From Fonsecaea monophora (lineage: Eukaryota; Ascomycota; Eurotiomycetes; Chaetothyriales; Herpotrichiellaceae): a stretch of DNA of 64,000 nucleotides. The stretch lies in assembly GCF_001642475.1 (NCBI RefSeq), contig NW_019173943.1, forward strand, positions 62,001 to 126,000. The letters run 5' to 3'. The position numbers and the translations under genes were made by a program. Below the pieces are notes generated by a model. It was not told the DNA's origin, did not search any database, and saw only the letters and a program-made list of their open reading frames with translations. Position 1 is the first letter of the stretch. Each line of letters begins with the position of its first letter. This document shows positions 1 through 12,141 of this stretch, piece by piece.

Positions 1-1805
1 CTCAATCATGCTCAGAGTTGGAACTCCTCCAAGCCTGGCGCAAACTGGTATACCGTCAGCACTGGGAAGAATGAAAGACGAGGTGCGACTTACATCTCAG
101 GATTCCGGGAACAATACTCATCAACAGAGACAAAGCTAAAGCCGGGACAACGCCACTCAAGATACCCTTGACAGCGCTTGGGAGATCTGCAAGCCACCCG
201 AGAAAGCTGACTTTCTCTGAGAGATACTCCAGATTGGAGATTGTGCCAACAAAAGCAGACGGGATTGCCCAGAATATAATCAACGCGGTGATCAGAGCTT
301 TGATTAAGAATCTCCGCGCGATTGTCTCTAGCCAAGACATTGACAACGACGCCCATATTATCTCGAACGGTCTTACACCAAGAAACCGCTGAGCCATGTG
401 CAGCGGGCGATGGTGCGTCAGCGTCTGGTAGGCGTGTTGTGCATCTGTATGTGTCTCGAATTCCACGAAAACGGAAGGCAGCATGCCATCAGTTTTGAAA
501 AGTTGGTCTCGTCGAACTCTGGAAATTTGGTTGTTTAACTTCCTGATCTGATTCCTTGTCCACTTGATGGTATCCACGCGGCGGCCATAGTTTGCAATTG
601 GTCTGTGGTGTGGCCTCGAGCTATGAGGAATCCATTGTGATGCAACTGATCCGTTGACATCGGGGAGGGCGCGTTCTTGCATCTCTTTCGAGGGGTAAGT
701 GGTGTCCTGTGAATCGTTGGACGCTGGGACAATTTCTGCCGTGCCAGATCTCGAGACTGATTTTCTCCCATTCTCGCTACAGACCTCAGTCTCGGTCTCG
801 GTCTCGAGAGAGTTTTTACTTGATTCTGGCTGTTCTCCGCTGTCGGCTTTCTTGAGTGCTTTCGTCCTTGCCGCATTGGCCATCCTGATGAGTTCAAACT
901 CGGCCTTCTCTAGCCGCATAGCCGTCTGTTCCCTTTCCTTGACCAGGCGTTCGAGCTCATTGGTTGTTTGGGGAATCCAAATCTGTTTGACAGAGCTTCC
1001 AAGCATCCATCGGAGTCTCTGTTCATCGAGAAGTTGTCTGGGCACATTCATGTAGAGCACTGTCCGTGAGGACAAGCGGTTTGCATAAAATGGTGAAAGA
1101 AGATACGCTTGCCGTAAGTTGATATAGTAAACACATTCTCGCGAGACCATGTACAGGATGAAAACTGCAAAGCACGTTACTGCAAGTGCTGGGTTGTAGT
1201 CTGGAGATGACTTACCGAAATAGACCCATGACAGTAGGGTATGGGCATATAGGCGATTGTGGTTCACAACATTTCCCAAAGTCAAGCAATCCAGACCGAC
1301 ATTGCCAGCACCGCCTGTCGCGTGCAGTGGGAGAAGAATAGGCCAGAGAAGCAGTATTCCCACCAAGCATATCACTGCCAACACCCGAAGAAAACGCAGA
1401 AAGAGATACCCATCAAGAGATGAGTGGTTTAGCACAAAAGTAGAAGGGATGCGATAGAAGTCTTTAAACCAGCTGAACCATCCATCGGGAAGTGGCGCGC
1501 TCCTTTCGCTTTTGAAGATGTCAGCCTCACGCAGGTATCTATGGGAACATCAAGACGCAAAAAACATACTGTGGCTCCAGGCTCTTCAGAAACGCTCTTG
1601 GAGAGTATACTCGAGGACATTTGCGTCGCAGGGCTATGAAGATGATGATACACAGGGCTGCCCATACTAGGACAGGCACTAGGGTCGCAACAAGGTTGCT
1701 TGTCGCAGAGGAATTGGAACCAGAAACCAGGCGAGACAATCCAGGGCTCGTAGAGTTATCACGGGCCGAGCCAACGCGTGGATCTGTCGTGTTCATAATT
1801 GACAT
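1..1805 (-). CDS. CSC1/OSCA-type mechanosensitive cation channel (partial, C-terminus beyond window)
   Basis: Calcium-permeable stress-gated cation channel family (DUF221/RSN1_7TM), a membrane protein that opens under osmotic or mechanical stress. My exons, read leftwards, are 1805-1570, 1508-1216, 1164-94 and 44-1; introns 1509-1569, 1165-1215 and 45-93 have GT-AG ends, and the 51-nt intron 1165-1215 keeps the frame and so can be mistaken for coding sequence. Seen: an N-terminal membrane segment followed by RRKCPRVYSPR, the family block FVLNHSSLDGYLFLRFLR, a second pair of membrane segments, the INLRQAYLLSPFYANRLSSRTVL stretch start (family hallmark), a long charged cytosolic linker rich in Glu/Thr/Ser, and GVVPALALSLLMSIVPGILR near the pore region. 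The last visible residues (VPTLSMIE) also fit the family. About 548 codons are present; family members have 800-1000, so the rest lies left of base 1. Start is the first ATG of an open N-terminal exon. Confidence 0.88.
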
Positions 1806-4356
1806 TCATTGAAATTATTGCTGCCGCCGTCAAGCTTCCAGGAAAGTCCAATGAGTGAGGTTGGGACGTGAAAAAACATTGCAGTCTCGAGGTCAGTCGT
1901 AAGTCTAAATTCTGAAAGCTGAAAGCTGAGCCGAGCAATGGCGAGGGGGCACGCCCCGGAAAAGAGAAGGATTGATCGGCGACAGTCGAGACTCGGCCAC
2001 CATCGATTTGACGATAGGCGGAGCAGGGGTGCAAGACCAATGGCCGGGCTTCGTTGAGCCTCGGAGGTCCAGGTAGCATCGCTTCGCCCAGATAGTTCTC
2101 CGGAAGGCCAACCTTTAGCCAGATTTAGGGGCAACCAGTCCAGGGTCCTCTTCCGAAGACTTTCTTATTGGTGAGCATTCAGGGGTGGAGGACCCCGAAG
2201 CGGGGCGACATCTGCGTCTTTACGTATATCAAGAGCCTTGGGAGGAATACTTTTCCTCTTGGAAGTGGCGGTAGGCCCCTATCCACCAGACAAAATGGGA
2301 ATTGCTTGCTCCAATGGAAAGGTTGTGCAGGGAACCACAGGCTTCAGCATCCCTGTAGACCGAGATTGAGTGTGATCAGCATGTGCCTCGTACTCACGGG
2401 TATACCAAGGACAGAGTTCCAAATTCTTGGTCGAAGTACCTTGCTGGCTCAGACTTGAAAATATTTGAGAGGGATATGCACACATTCTTCGCCTGCTGGT
2501 CTTTGGCCTGCCTTCCGCACGTCTTGCAGCGCGAGCCTAATGGTGCGAATTGGCCAAGAATGCCGGCATTCATGGGTGAAAAGGTCGATCTCGATGATCA
2601 CGGATATGAACGCCGCAGATGGATCCTATCACAGTGGTGACTGGCGTGTTGGGCACGGCGAGGTGTCAGTGACAGTCGGTCCACAGAGCTGCATCTTAGG
2701 CATTGTTAGATATCAGAGTCCGGCCCTATTCTCTTCAATGGGGGGTTGGATGACATTACTGACCCGTCGAGATCAGCATCATCTTGGTGGCGATCTGAGG
2801 TTTGAAGTCGTTGGCTGCACAGGCCCCCATTTTGTCTTTCTGGGCTCTATCGGTCGACACATTTTGGTGATGCAGATCGTTGTCGTAGCATCAGTGTCAG
2901 TAACAGGGAACCTGAGATGAATTGATAGAGAGTTTTTCAGGCCCAGGGCATGACCGGAGGGACCCGTCGTTCGTGGAAACCATGCAATGGAAACTGGTGT
3001 GAAGGTGGGCGCACCCTTTCTCCCCATCAACTGCAACTGCCTATTCAGACTCCGCAGAACCCCTTGAATAATCACCAACAACACTCATGCCCAACACCCA
3101 CCTTAGTAGTTACTTCTCGTATATCTCACCGTTCAGAGATATTCTCACTCCAGTGAAACCACTGCGAACATCTACGGACGGCAACCCGAGCCTCTTACGT
3201 ACCGCACATGGACAGAGTCGCCTGGCCTATTCAATTCAACGAGTGAGGCCTTTTTACTGGGTGCACGGAATCTGCAAGGACCATCCTGGCTGCGGATACC
3301 CCTACCGGAGCCAGACAAAGCAGGCGAGTTCAGCCGTCAACCCCCAGTCTGAAGCATCCAATCGACGAAAGATGCTAACAAGGGCTAATATGGGGTTGTT
3401 TCGCCGACTTCAACAATAGGCTGCCCTATGTCCGATTCCCCCGGGTGCCGCCTATTTGGAACCATGCCTAGACAAGAGCCGGAGTAGAGCAAACATACCA
3501 AGTCTGAAGACAAATGTCTGCCCAAGTTCCTAAACAGGGTTACCGGACAAGAGACTGTGGAATGAGCAAGAATGTACCTCGTACACGTTCCCCAGACCTC
3601 CTGAGTACGCCTTGCCTGGTGCTATCTAGATGCTACCGGTTTCCTAATAGAGGAACCTGTGAGAGATACCCGCAAGTCCTCTCATTCCTGCTCAATCTTT
3701 GTATACCACACCAGGGGACATGGCTACTCTCCTACACCGGTACGTCAACTAACTTGGTATGATCTATAAAGTTCGTTTTGCCCATGGCGCAACAAAGGTT
3801 ATCTGTTCAGCAGGACGCAGCCGTCTTCTCAGAACAACAACCTCAGGTTCGTGACCCCATCACCCTTAGGTGTACGGGAGAATATTGTCAACATGTATAT
3901 ACTAAACAGATCCAGGAACAATGCCCGGCCCTCCGGGTCCTAAGGAACACAAGTTCAACAATCGGCAATGCACTGTACAGGGCCACGATTTGAGTGCATT
4001 TATCAAGGACATGCGTCGCGGCGAAGGATTGACACCAATGGAACGATTCTTGGATGATGCATACGATTGTCGCTGGGTTGAAGGCAAGAGGGCAATGGAC
4101 AAGCTGTTAGATTGGGCGTGGGTTGGAAAGGGGCCAAGGCCGAAGCTCTAAATCTGGTGGCTTGGGAAGGACTGCCTCACTTCTAGATCCGATAGGGCGC
4201 CGCGCTTCCAATTTGGGGTACCGGTGAAGAGTTTCCTGATGCTTACCCCACGAAAGGGCAAACTAAGTGGTGGTGGGGCTGGTTGAATCGTCTGAGTGCA
4301 CCAAAGAAATACATAATAATCCTCCATAAACTCAGGACATACCACACTGGCCATCA
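1806..4356. other. Long intergenic stretch, no recognisable gene
   Basis: About 2.5 kb between the channel gene and the Zn2Cys6 regulator. The first 350 bases should hold the promoter of the leftward channel gene. Short overlapping open frames occur on both strands (for example 2465-2920 and 3087-3419, plus strand), but none has a recognisable domain or a convincing splice partner. A 76-codon frame at 3921-4151 is listed separately. No transposon ends, long repeats or tRNA-like folds were seen by eye. Confidence 0.6.
3921..4151 (+). CDS. Possible small hypothetical protein, 76 aa
   Basis: Open frame beginning with ATG and ending in TAA. The product is charged, begins MPGPPGPKEHKFNN, and its second half (ERFLDDAYDCRWVEGKR, then DWAWVGKG) has an amino-acid mix more like a real soluble protein than the neighbouring random frames. 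There is no signal peptide, membrane segment or known motif. It lies about 200 bases upstream of the regulator gene on the same strand, so it could instead be part of its 5' leader or a remnant of an older gene. Function unknown; existence uncertain. Confidence 0.25.
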   Translation: MPGPPGPKEHKFNNRQCTVQGHDLSAFIKDMRRGEGLTPMERFLDDAYDCRWVEGKRAMDKLLDWAWVGKGPRPKL

Positions 4357-6806
4357 ATGTCAGAGAAGAAAAGAGTGCACGGTGCTCCACTAATCTACAC
4401 TCCCATGGATTCTTCTGGTAACGATTTCTCTCAAGACCCATCGGGGCTACAACATCTTGTTTGGAATGACACCACCGGCTGGAGCTCAGAGTTCTGGCCG
4501 GAATGGCCCGATACGCTTGGGCTTGAGCTTCTTGACGATGTTGTCAATCCATCAAGTTCGACTCACCAACACAATGTGGACAATGCCAACGTTGCTCAAC
4601 TTTCCCTGCCATCTCTTGACCACGAACTAGCACCTGCTCTGTCTGGCTATCATCCTGAGTTGCCTACCATAGCTGGAGCAAGGGATCCGTTCTTTGGATC
4701 TCTCGAGCCTCTGCCATTCTCTGATGTTGTACGAGATTTCCCATTGCGGACCGTGTATAGCTGTGCTGATATCCTCGGCAGACTCTCGATGATCTTGTTG
4801 CCGCAGGCCCTCATCCAGTCGCCACACCTCAAGATATTGAGCAAACTTCCCATCTGCTTCATCCGCAGTCACACCCATGCGACACACTCACAGTCGGCAG
4901 GACACTTACACCGTCAACTGTGCAAGTCCTGAACACTAGACGGACAAGCCCGCAAAGCAGCGCAACCGCGCAGCCTGACTCAGATACGACAATAAACTTG
5001 GAGCCCCCGATCGCTCGTCATGGTCAGAGTGGTCAGAGGGTGGGACGCCGTAAACGGGGCAACACTTCACCCGAGAACGCTCCATCGGACGAGCCTATGA
5101 CCAAGCGGCGAACTCTACCTTCCAGCAACCCCAAATTTACATGGAACGTGAAGGACGGCAGTCATTCAAGCTTCATCACCTTTGATTCAGCTGCAAACGG
5201 TAAGGCGAAGAACCGTAGATCGGCCTTCACACCCCAGAAGAGGAAGGATGTTGCAGAGCTGCGCAAGCGAGGCGCCTGTTTCAAATGTAAAATGTGGCGG
5301 AAAGCGGTATGTTCTTGTTGCAAGGGATACTGCAGATTCACTAAAGCATTTCCCAGTGTGATCTTGGTACTCCCTGCCAGAATTGCAAGAATGATCCGGA
5401 TAAATGCCGTGATCCGACGGTCGTTTTCAGCCAGCCTTGCTTCCGCTTGGATCTCACGCAATGCGGCTTCTTTCGCCTGAGTACGTGACGTCTTTAGTAA
5501 ATATTCAGATGCTAATGTCAAGCACAGAATCTGCCTTGTGGCGCCAACCACTTCGTGAGAGCATGAGATGGATCTCGAAATCACAGGTGCAACTAAGCGT
5601 ACAGTCGACGTCCCTCCGCGAGGTTCAAGGGCCTTTTTTCGAAGTAGGATGCTGTCATTACTCCCCCGAGGTGGATGATATCGTCCAAAGGAAATGGGGA
5701 CCAGAAACTCACCAAGTTCTGTCCATTCCAACCTACTGCGCCTTCGATCTGAGCGCCCTTCGATCACGCCTAGCCGACATAGTGGAAGACTACCGTACTT
5801 ATCAGCTCGGTCTATTTAATCAAGATGCCGAAGAATTCCCCGACATTGTCATCGCAACGCTAAGAGTCGCAAGCCGTCACGAGGTGAGCCTGCTGTGGTT
5901 CTCCAGTCGCAAGAGAGGAGTAACGCTGATTATCGACAGGCCAAACACCCGCTACTACGTGCAGCTGTGAGACTCTGGATGGGAGCAAGGTTCCTGGCCG
6001 CACCCCGCTCCCTTCGTGGCAGGGAAACCCTCGGCTTGGAACCAATCCAGGATCCCACGGCCCATGACAAGGACTACATTCCCATTCCTCCGATGCTGGA
6101 CTACCAAATTGACACATGCACGATTAATTGGATGCAAGAGGTGACTAAGACTATGCTCAAGGAACTCTGGAAGGCCTTACTGCGAAAAAACAAAGGCGAT
6201 TGGTTCCTGGTGTTCCTTATCATTTTCGTCCTGCTCAATACAGCAGAGATTGCGTATGAAGCACAATTACTCTACGTGCTCGAGCATGGAGGCGCGGTAA
6301 GTCAGGCGGTATTAACTGTCGAATTTCCTTGACTAACCCTCCGGACAGGATGCTGGCTATTTTGGTCGGCATATAGAGCGGTTCTCTCGCCCCATGCTGG
6401 AGCAGTGGAAGTGGTCTGCTCAACATCTAGTATTTGTCTTTCGGTACTATATCAGGCGATGTTCCTTTGAGGATGCTCCCATCTTCTCACTCTCGCAATT
6501 TGAGGATGCGGCTGAATGCGCGAAGCTTGACGGCACGGACCGTGAGTACTACAAGCGGCTCATGGGATGGCGTGATGGTAAGTCGGAACCTCTAGCTCCA
6601 CAACTTTCTAACCGGTGTGATTCTGAGACTCGATAGATATCCTGCAGCTGGAGCTGCAGCAGCGGCAGAATGGAGGGTCATCGACCACTGAAGAAGCACC
6701 CGTGAAGCAGACTTCGTGGTGCCGACAACTCTTGTTCGGGTTTGCTGAGATCACTGACGAATGGCCGACAAGGATTGCCCAACAAGAGCACTCATCCCTG
6801 GGCTAG
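4357..6806 (+). CDS. Zn(II)2Cys6 transcription factor with central zinc cluster, about 710 aa
   Basis: Seven exons by my reading: 4357-4728, 4782-5306, 5357-5480, 5528-5883, 5940-6296, 6349-6577, 6637-6806; all six introns are GT-AG, 47-60 nt, and phases agree, giving about 710 residues. The zinc cluster starts at about residue 290 and is split by intron 3: C-x2-C-x6-C-x5-C-x2-C-x6-C (ACFKCKMWRKA / CDLGTPCQNCKNDPDKC), preceded by a basic stretch (RRSAFTPQKRKDVAELRKRG). The first 280 residues are acidic and Ser/Pro-rich with basic patches (possible activation region and nuclear signal). The C-terminal half holds a conserved-looking helical region (YIPIPPMLDYQIDTCTINWM, then WFLVFLIIFVLLNTAEIAYEA). 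A zinc cluster this far from the N-terminus is less usual for the family. An alternative in-frame ATG is at 4405. Its position beside dioxygenase and transporter genes suggests a pathway-specific regulator; that role is inferred. Confidence 0.82.
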
Positions 6807-7026
6807 CATGAACAAGCGAGCCGTGTGAGGGGAAGCCAGGACAGAAGCAACTATCGCCGCATGTATCCCAATACGAAGCGGCTGTGTGGGCACTGGTGTA
6901 TATGAACGTGTCTATCCAGACCATCCGCCCAGCTCTCATCAACAGCTGTCCTAGACACTTTATCTGACGCGAGACGGTTTACGAGTAGTACATCGACGAC
7001 TAAATTTTGTTTGTATCTTTCCAAAC

Positions 7027-8469
7027 ATGGCCACTGCAGCTACTCTTCACTCTGTGTCAACTCTCCAATATGTGCCTTCTTTAGAGGACCGTCTCCGCCA
7101 TACGCTCCACCCTCTGGCGATAGCCAGATCAGATTCCGAGCAGCTCCCAGATGGCTTCCCCTCGCATATAAACTCCCCGTTGGCATGGGACAGTGGCGAT
7201 ATGAGCTCAAGAAAACAGGAATGGACACTCAAGCTGTCAACGGACGACATTGCGTCCATTGAAGATGCATTGGCAGGCTTCAAAGGTATTGGTCTAGTCG
7301 CTCTGCGCTTAAAAAGCTTTATGACTGATGATGGTGATGATATCTTCAGAGCTCGAGATTCCGTGGAGAGATCTGTCTCCGAGGTCGTTCGTTGTGTCAG
7401 AGGACCTGCGAAAGCGGCTCGAGAATGCTGCCACTGAGATACACGGCGCCCCAGGATTTGTTCTGATCCGCGGCCTTGATCCTGCGCGATATTCCGTCGA
7501 GGACTGCATCATGATCCAAGCTGGCCTCACAAGCTATATTGGTTCCACAAGAGGGTACAATGGTCCGAGCGGAGCGGATGTCCTGAGTATGGCCCATCCC
7601 AAATCGCAGCTTCGATGGTCAACTAATGCTTCGTGGCTCACGTTCGCGACCTTCAAACCTTCTATCCAGGCGACGATATTGTTTCACCCACGTTCACCAA
7701 CAAGGCTATGGTACAGTATCCTCCCCTACGCGAAAACAAATACCATTCTGACCCGAACAGACTATGCATACTGACTTGGGTGATGTCGTGAGCCTTTTCA
7801 CTGTGAATCGAGGATCTGAAGGCGGATCATTTCGCCTGGTTAGTTCAGCTACTGTGTACAACAAGCTGGCCGCGTCCAACCCAGGCGTGCTACGGACTCT
7901 CAGCGAGGATTTTGTGTTTGACACGTAAGTCGACGACCATGTACCCCCATGGATTAGCGCGTCGTGTCTCGTCTGAAGGCTCATATTCTCGTCGATCCAG
8001 GCTCCACCCGGAAGTTCCGAGCTACAAGAAGCCCCTGTTGCACTATCACGATGGCAAAGTCATCCTCCAGAGCTTTCGGCGTCCCTTTACCGGCTTCGGA
8101 AACACCAAAAGGTCGACTGAGCTACCGCCCCTATCTGAAAAACAGATCTTCGCCCTCAACGAGCTCTACTTCCAGGCAATCGACCTGTCCATGAAGATTG
8201 ATTTCCAGAACGGAGACCTACTGCTTTTCCACAACATGGCCCTGCTCCACTCACGAGACACTTACACACCGGATGAGAGTAGCCCCCGACACTTGCTGAA
8301 GATGTTTGTCCGCAGCGAGAGCTTGGGCTGGAATATTCCACCGGTCCTGGAAGATCAGTGGGAAGAGCTCTATGGCAGTCGGACAGTCCCTCGGCAGGAA
8401 GATTTCCCCCCGGAGCCACCCATTCATGCGAAGCGAGTGCCTTATAGTGGCTGGAGCCAAAATGGATGA
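7027..8469 (+). CDS. TauD/TfdA-like Fe(II)/2-oxoglutarate dioxygenase, about 400 aa
   Basis: Five exons: 7027-7285, 7350-7586, 7637-7710, 7761-7924, 8001-8469. The first His and Asp of the iron triad are in MHTDLGD (about H193, D195), the second His in NMALLHSRD (about H328), and the 2-oxoglutarate-binding Arg is probably in SSPRHLLKMFVR. Upstream is GFVLIRGLDPARYS, typical of fungal TauD/clavaminate-synthase-like proteins. No signal peptide, so cytosolic. Intron 2 (7587-7636) has donor GTATGG, a CTAAT branch and normal length, but ends GG where AG is expected; splicing exactly there restores THVRDLQTFYPGDD in frame, matching the family. If the AG is truly lost, the next usable AG (7668-7669) would delete part of the fold. 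So the gene is either expressed with a rare site, recently damaged, or carries a base error. It is co-oriented with the regulator upstream. Substrate unknown. Confidence 0.8.
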
Positions 8470-8757
8470 TTGGGCTCTCAAGGCTGTGGGGAGGGACACA
8501 TAACAACATCGAGAGTCCGCTGTAACGATCGAATAGTCAATGCGCGTGAATGGTTCTTTTGACATTCTGATACTGTCTGATTATCTTGTATGTAACGAAT
8601 GATACGATTCTCATTAACCTTGTCGACGGTTTCTGTTACGACACAAGCAACACGGTCGTCGTCAGCTTCTTATTCGATCTCAACGTCTTCTGCCTCACTT
8701 TCAAAAGGCCAATGTCTCATCCATTAGCCGGCTGGTAGGACTCAGCCCTATCAAGAT

Positions 8758-9546
8758 TCACTGAGATGATGGTTTGTGCATGACAAGGACACCCAGCTCT
8801 GCCTTATCGCCGTCCACCCTGACAGTCCGCTTCTCAATGAGCACGAACCCCAGACTCTGGTACAGCGGGAAGCCCATCGGACTGCTCTCAAGTCCCAGGT
8901 CAGCGCCTTCCATCTCAGCCTGGGTGAGCCCCCACTGAACGATTTTCGTAGCCGCGCCTTGTTTCCTGTGTTCAGGGTGCGTGAACAACAACTCTAGGTG
9001 CCAGTTGTCGGGAAATGCCTTGCGCCAATAAATGTCATAGACCTCGTCCATGACTTGCTTGAAAGCTTCGACTCGCAGCATATCTGCATCTCGACGTTGA
9101 TACTGCCGCGCAATAGCCCAGTTCTCAACACTGGTTGCCAATCCTGCAGCCCAACGTCAGCTTCTGTTTTGGCTGTTGCGTGTCAAAGTCGCCCGAACTT
9201 GTCCCGGTCTAGTTTTCTTTGTCTTACCTTGAATCCAGTCCAACCAACCCTGCTTCTGCCATTGCCTTGCTGCCTGGGTAGAGCCGTGTCGCCGCCACAG
9301 TCCGACTGACACCACTGTCTCCTCGGCACCTTTGTAGTGAGGCTTCGCCACCACCAGGCAGGTCATATCGGGGTCGAACAGGTTGCCCTTGAGTCGTTGG
9401 AGCCAGAAAAAGTAGTTGTCGTCCGGGTATTCATGGCGGTATCGCCAGAGGTAGTCAAAGGTCGGGTCATCTGGTAGAGACTCGACACACACCCGCGCTA
9501 TGGCAGCAATGTCTCGAGCTGTTGCAAAGCGAAGAGTCAACGCCAT
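8758..9546 (-). CDS. GNAT-family N-acetyltransferase, 234 aa
   Basis: Two exons, 9546-9228 and 9143-8758, with a GT-AG intron of 84 nt. The N-terminus LRFATARDIAAIARVC is the usual beta1-alpha1 start of GNAT proteins, and the C-terminal half has LELLFTHPEHRKQGAATKIV (acetyl-CoA pyrophosphate loop, R/Q-x-x-G-x-A pattern) followed by GFPLYQSLGFVL (motif B). Cytosolic, no membrane segment. The reading frame stays open upstream of 9546 but ATG 9546 starts directly at the conserved fold, so I prefer it. It converges on the dioxygenase gene (288-base gap) and diverges from the MFS transporter gene with a 374-base shared upstream region. Substrate cannot be told from sequence; a detoxifying acetylation role in the cluster is inference. 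Confidence 0.82.
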
Positions 9547-9920
9547 GTGGGTTTGCAGGGCAGCGAATTGGGATGGTTGGAAAAGCGTTTCAGGCTGGAA
9601 AAGACGTGGACGATCGATCCCCAAGGCGTTTTTCACCACTTTTTCAATGCCACCGTCACATTGTTCACCGGTAGCCTCGTTTGGTAAACGGTTCACCTGA
9701 TGTCTTCACCGGTTCCTGTTCCCAGCCTGCGCCCTCAACATTGACCCTCATGCCTCTCACCGGCTCCTTAATCGGGTAAGGCGTCCACGGGATGCCGTGA
9801 CCCCTTGCCAAGGCGCAGCTTAATCCCGCTCCGTCTACAGCAATAGATCAGCGATTGTCCTTGAACCACTACAAGTTTCTCCATCTGTTCAATATCTTCA
9901 ACCCGTCTAATGCAGCACCT
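9547..9920. promoter_or_regulatory. Bidirectional promoter region between acetyltransferase and MFS genes
   Basis: A 374-base gap between divergent start codons, so it must carry both promoters. It contains several scattered CGG/CCG triplets (for example in ACCGGT near 9669 and 9707 and CACCGGCTCC near 9758), the half-sites that Zn2Cys6 regulators often bind, but no clear paired site of fixed spacing that I would call an operator. No TATA box is obvious. Confidence 0.4.
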
Positions 9921-12141
9921 ATGTCTTCGGAGGAGATAGGCGATACGACCCGCCTCCTGCCAGACTCCAGCGAATCCGGCACCTCTCAGAGAAGCCGGTG
10001 GTTGTTTGCACGATTGAGCGCAGCCTTACTCTGGGGCGGCTTTGTCACGGCCACAGATGAATCATTTGCTCTCGCGCAAAATGGACAGATAGGTCAGTTG
10101 GCATTTTATGCATCTTCTTTCTACTAACGCGGCGAGGCAGCGTCTCAGTTCTCTCAGTTTCGCAATTCCAGCCTCTTGATCATCGTCTATGCCATCGTAA
10201 ACACTGTCAGCAATCCTCTAGTATGTGCCGCATACAATCTGCTTTGCAAACTCGATCAGTTTTGACAGTCAGGAAAGCTAGGCAAACTAGCTCAGAAGCA
10301 GGCCAAGTCACAAGTTGTCATCGCTAGCGCTCTTCTTTTCGGATTTGGCAATGTTTTATGGTGACATCCAGCTTCACGGTGACAGACGGGCACATGCTGA
10401 CGGTTTGCAGCTCAATTTCTGGCAGATGGCCTCTCATCCTGGCCTCCAGAGGAATTGTCGGCCTCGGAGGTGCAGGCCTGGGATTGATGGCCACAATTCT
10501 TTGGAGCGGTATGCTCGCTCCCAACTCACCAGCTCGTTCGCCATCACCGACCATCTGACGACGGATTGTGCTTACAGATACCCAAAGCCTCGCTGATCTC
10601 GCAATATGGCACAGCTATTCAGTCGTAGCTGAGACACTAGGATGGGTTGCTGGTGGTCCGACTGGTGAGCTCGTGACAGACGCGAGCAGTTGGAGAGTGT
10701 TCGTTCTTCCATTATCACCGACATTTACGCCCATGAGATTCGCTGATCTTGTCAGGATGTTTGCCGTGCAAGCCTCCTGCACAGTACCTGTCCTCGCACT
10801 GGTCTTGTTTTCTCCTCGATGCACATGGCCAGGACGACTTGAACCCACAAAGTCGGCAGACCTGGTTCCAGACCGTGGAACAGAGCGCTCCAGCTTCGAT
10901 GTCGTCGGCGCCTTTCTATGCGTATTTGTGTTCCTGCCGCCTATCATCGCACTTTCTTTGGGAGGCGAGCATCTTCCCTGGCGGCATCCAGTCATCATCT
11001 CACTTCTCTCCGTCACCATCCCAGCAGTTGCTGCCTTTGTTTTATGGGAGCTTCGGACTACCTGTGAACCGATTATTCCTGTTCGTCTCATTTTCGGCGT
11101 CAATTTGTCCCGGCCGTTTATTTGCCTCCTGTTGCTGATGATTTCCCACAACTCAGTCAGTCTCTGCACTCTCCAAGCACTTTTAGAGAAACTTATCCGC
11201 CTTTAGGTTCTCTTCTTGCTCCCATTATATGCCCAAGTCGAATACTTCGGACTTGCCAGATCCCACGGAATTGTTGTGTCGGTCTTCATGATATCCATGA
11301 CACTAGGGGCCGTCATCGGCGCAAGATTTGTAAAGCGATACGGACCGAACCTACCTCTGGTCGTAACGCTCTCTTTATTGGCGATATGTTTTTGGGTTTT
11401 GTCACAGGGCCTAACCGGTACCGTCCTTGTGATCAACCGATAAAACTCTTCCACTGATATCGACTAGCACCAAATCATTGGCTTTTCTTGCCTACAGTGG
11501 GCTTCGTTGGACTATTAGCAGGCACGCCGCCTAATTGCCTGCTTGTTTGTGTGATACGATTCAGTCCACCTCAAGGTCAGGGACGGTCATACGAAGGCAG
11601 AACTACGCTAATCACTTGACAGATCGTGCGGTTGTGATCAGCATGTTCCAGGTCTTTGAGGCATTTGGGGGAGTTCTTGCCATCACGATCACGTCGGCTT
11701 CCTTGCGCTTGCTTACCATGGCCGAACTTCGGCAACGTGTCGGGACGGACCCGGCGTCTGAAAAGGTATTTTGACGTCAATAATGTGCAACGGTCGTCAC
11801 CAAACTATTGACATGGCAAATTCAGATGTTCAAACACTTCTTGGAGGATGTGGACTATCTGGGCTCTCTTCCCAGCGACGTGCGAGAGGCTATGCAAGCT
11901 GCGTACGGTGTTGCAGCGAGAAAATGTTGCCGTAAGTCACTTTTCTGAACGTGAGATTCCTACTCGGGTTTTGGATAAACACTGAACCTCTGAAGTCATC
12001 GCTTTGACCTCGTGCATTGCTGCTGTCCTAACTGCAGCTATTTTGCCACGCATGCAACTGGATCCAGAGAACCTGCGGTCTGGCGGTGACCTCCAAGCGG
12101 AGGTTGCATCAGACTCAGAGACAGATCACATCGACACATAG
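9921..12141 (+). CDS. Major facilitator superfamily transporter (14-TM DHA2/VBA-like), 548 aa
   Basis: Eleven exons: 9921-10092, 10141-10220, 10269-10360, 10411-10508, 10578-10698, 10756-11155, 11207-11417, 11498-11575, 11623-11765, 11826-11931, 11996-12141. All phases fit and give 548 residues, although a raw translation looks broken because the gene has ten short introns. Seen: a cytosolic N-terminus (DTTRLLPDSSESG), then ALLWGGFVTATDESFALAQNGQIASQ start of TM1/TM2 region, RGIVGLGGAGLG (motif in TM4 of drug/H+ antiporters), GWVAGGPTGE in place of motif C, FDVVGAFLC and the long series of later hydrophobic segments, then an acidic tail. The overall order matches vacuolar basic amino acid/multidrug MFS carriers of ascomycetes. 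Likely vacuolar or plasma membrane; substrate unknown. Adjacent dioxygenases suggest it moves the pathway substrate or a product, which is inference. Confidence 0.82.

Noticed and set aside
2465..2920. 151-codon plus-strand frame in the first large gap
   Set aside because: Composition is mixed hydrophobic/basic without a domain, the start region overlaps another equally open frame, and no splice partners fit.
9855..9920. Extension of the MFS protein by 22 residues upstream of ATG 9921
   Set aside because: The first codon would be TTG; ATG 9921 starts the usual acidic N-tail.
10093..12000. First impression that the MFS gene is a frameshifted pseudogene
   Set aside because: Every frame break coincides with GT-AG introns of 45-80 nt and the summed phases give one clean 548-residue protein.
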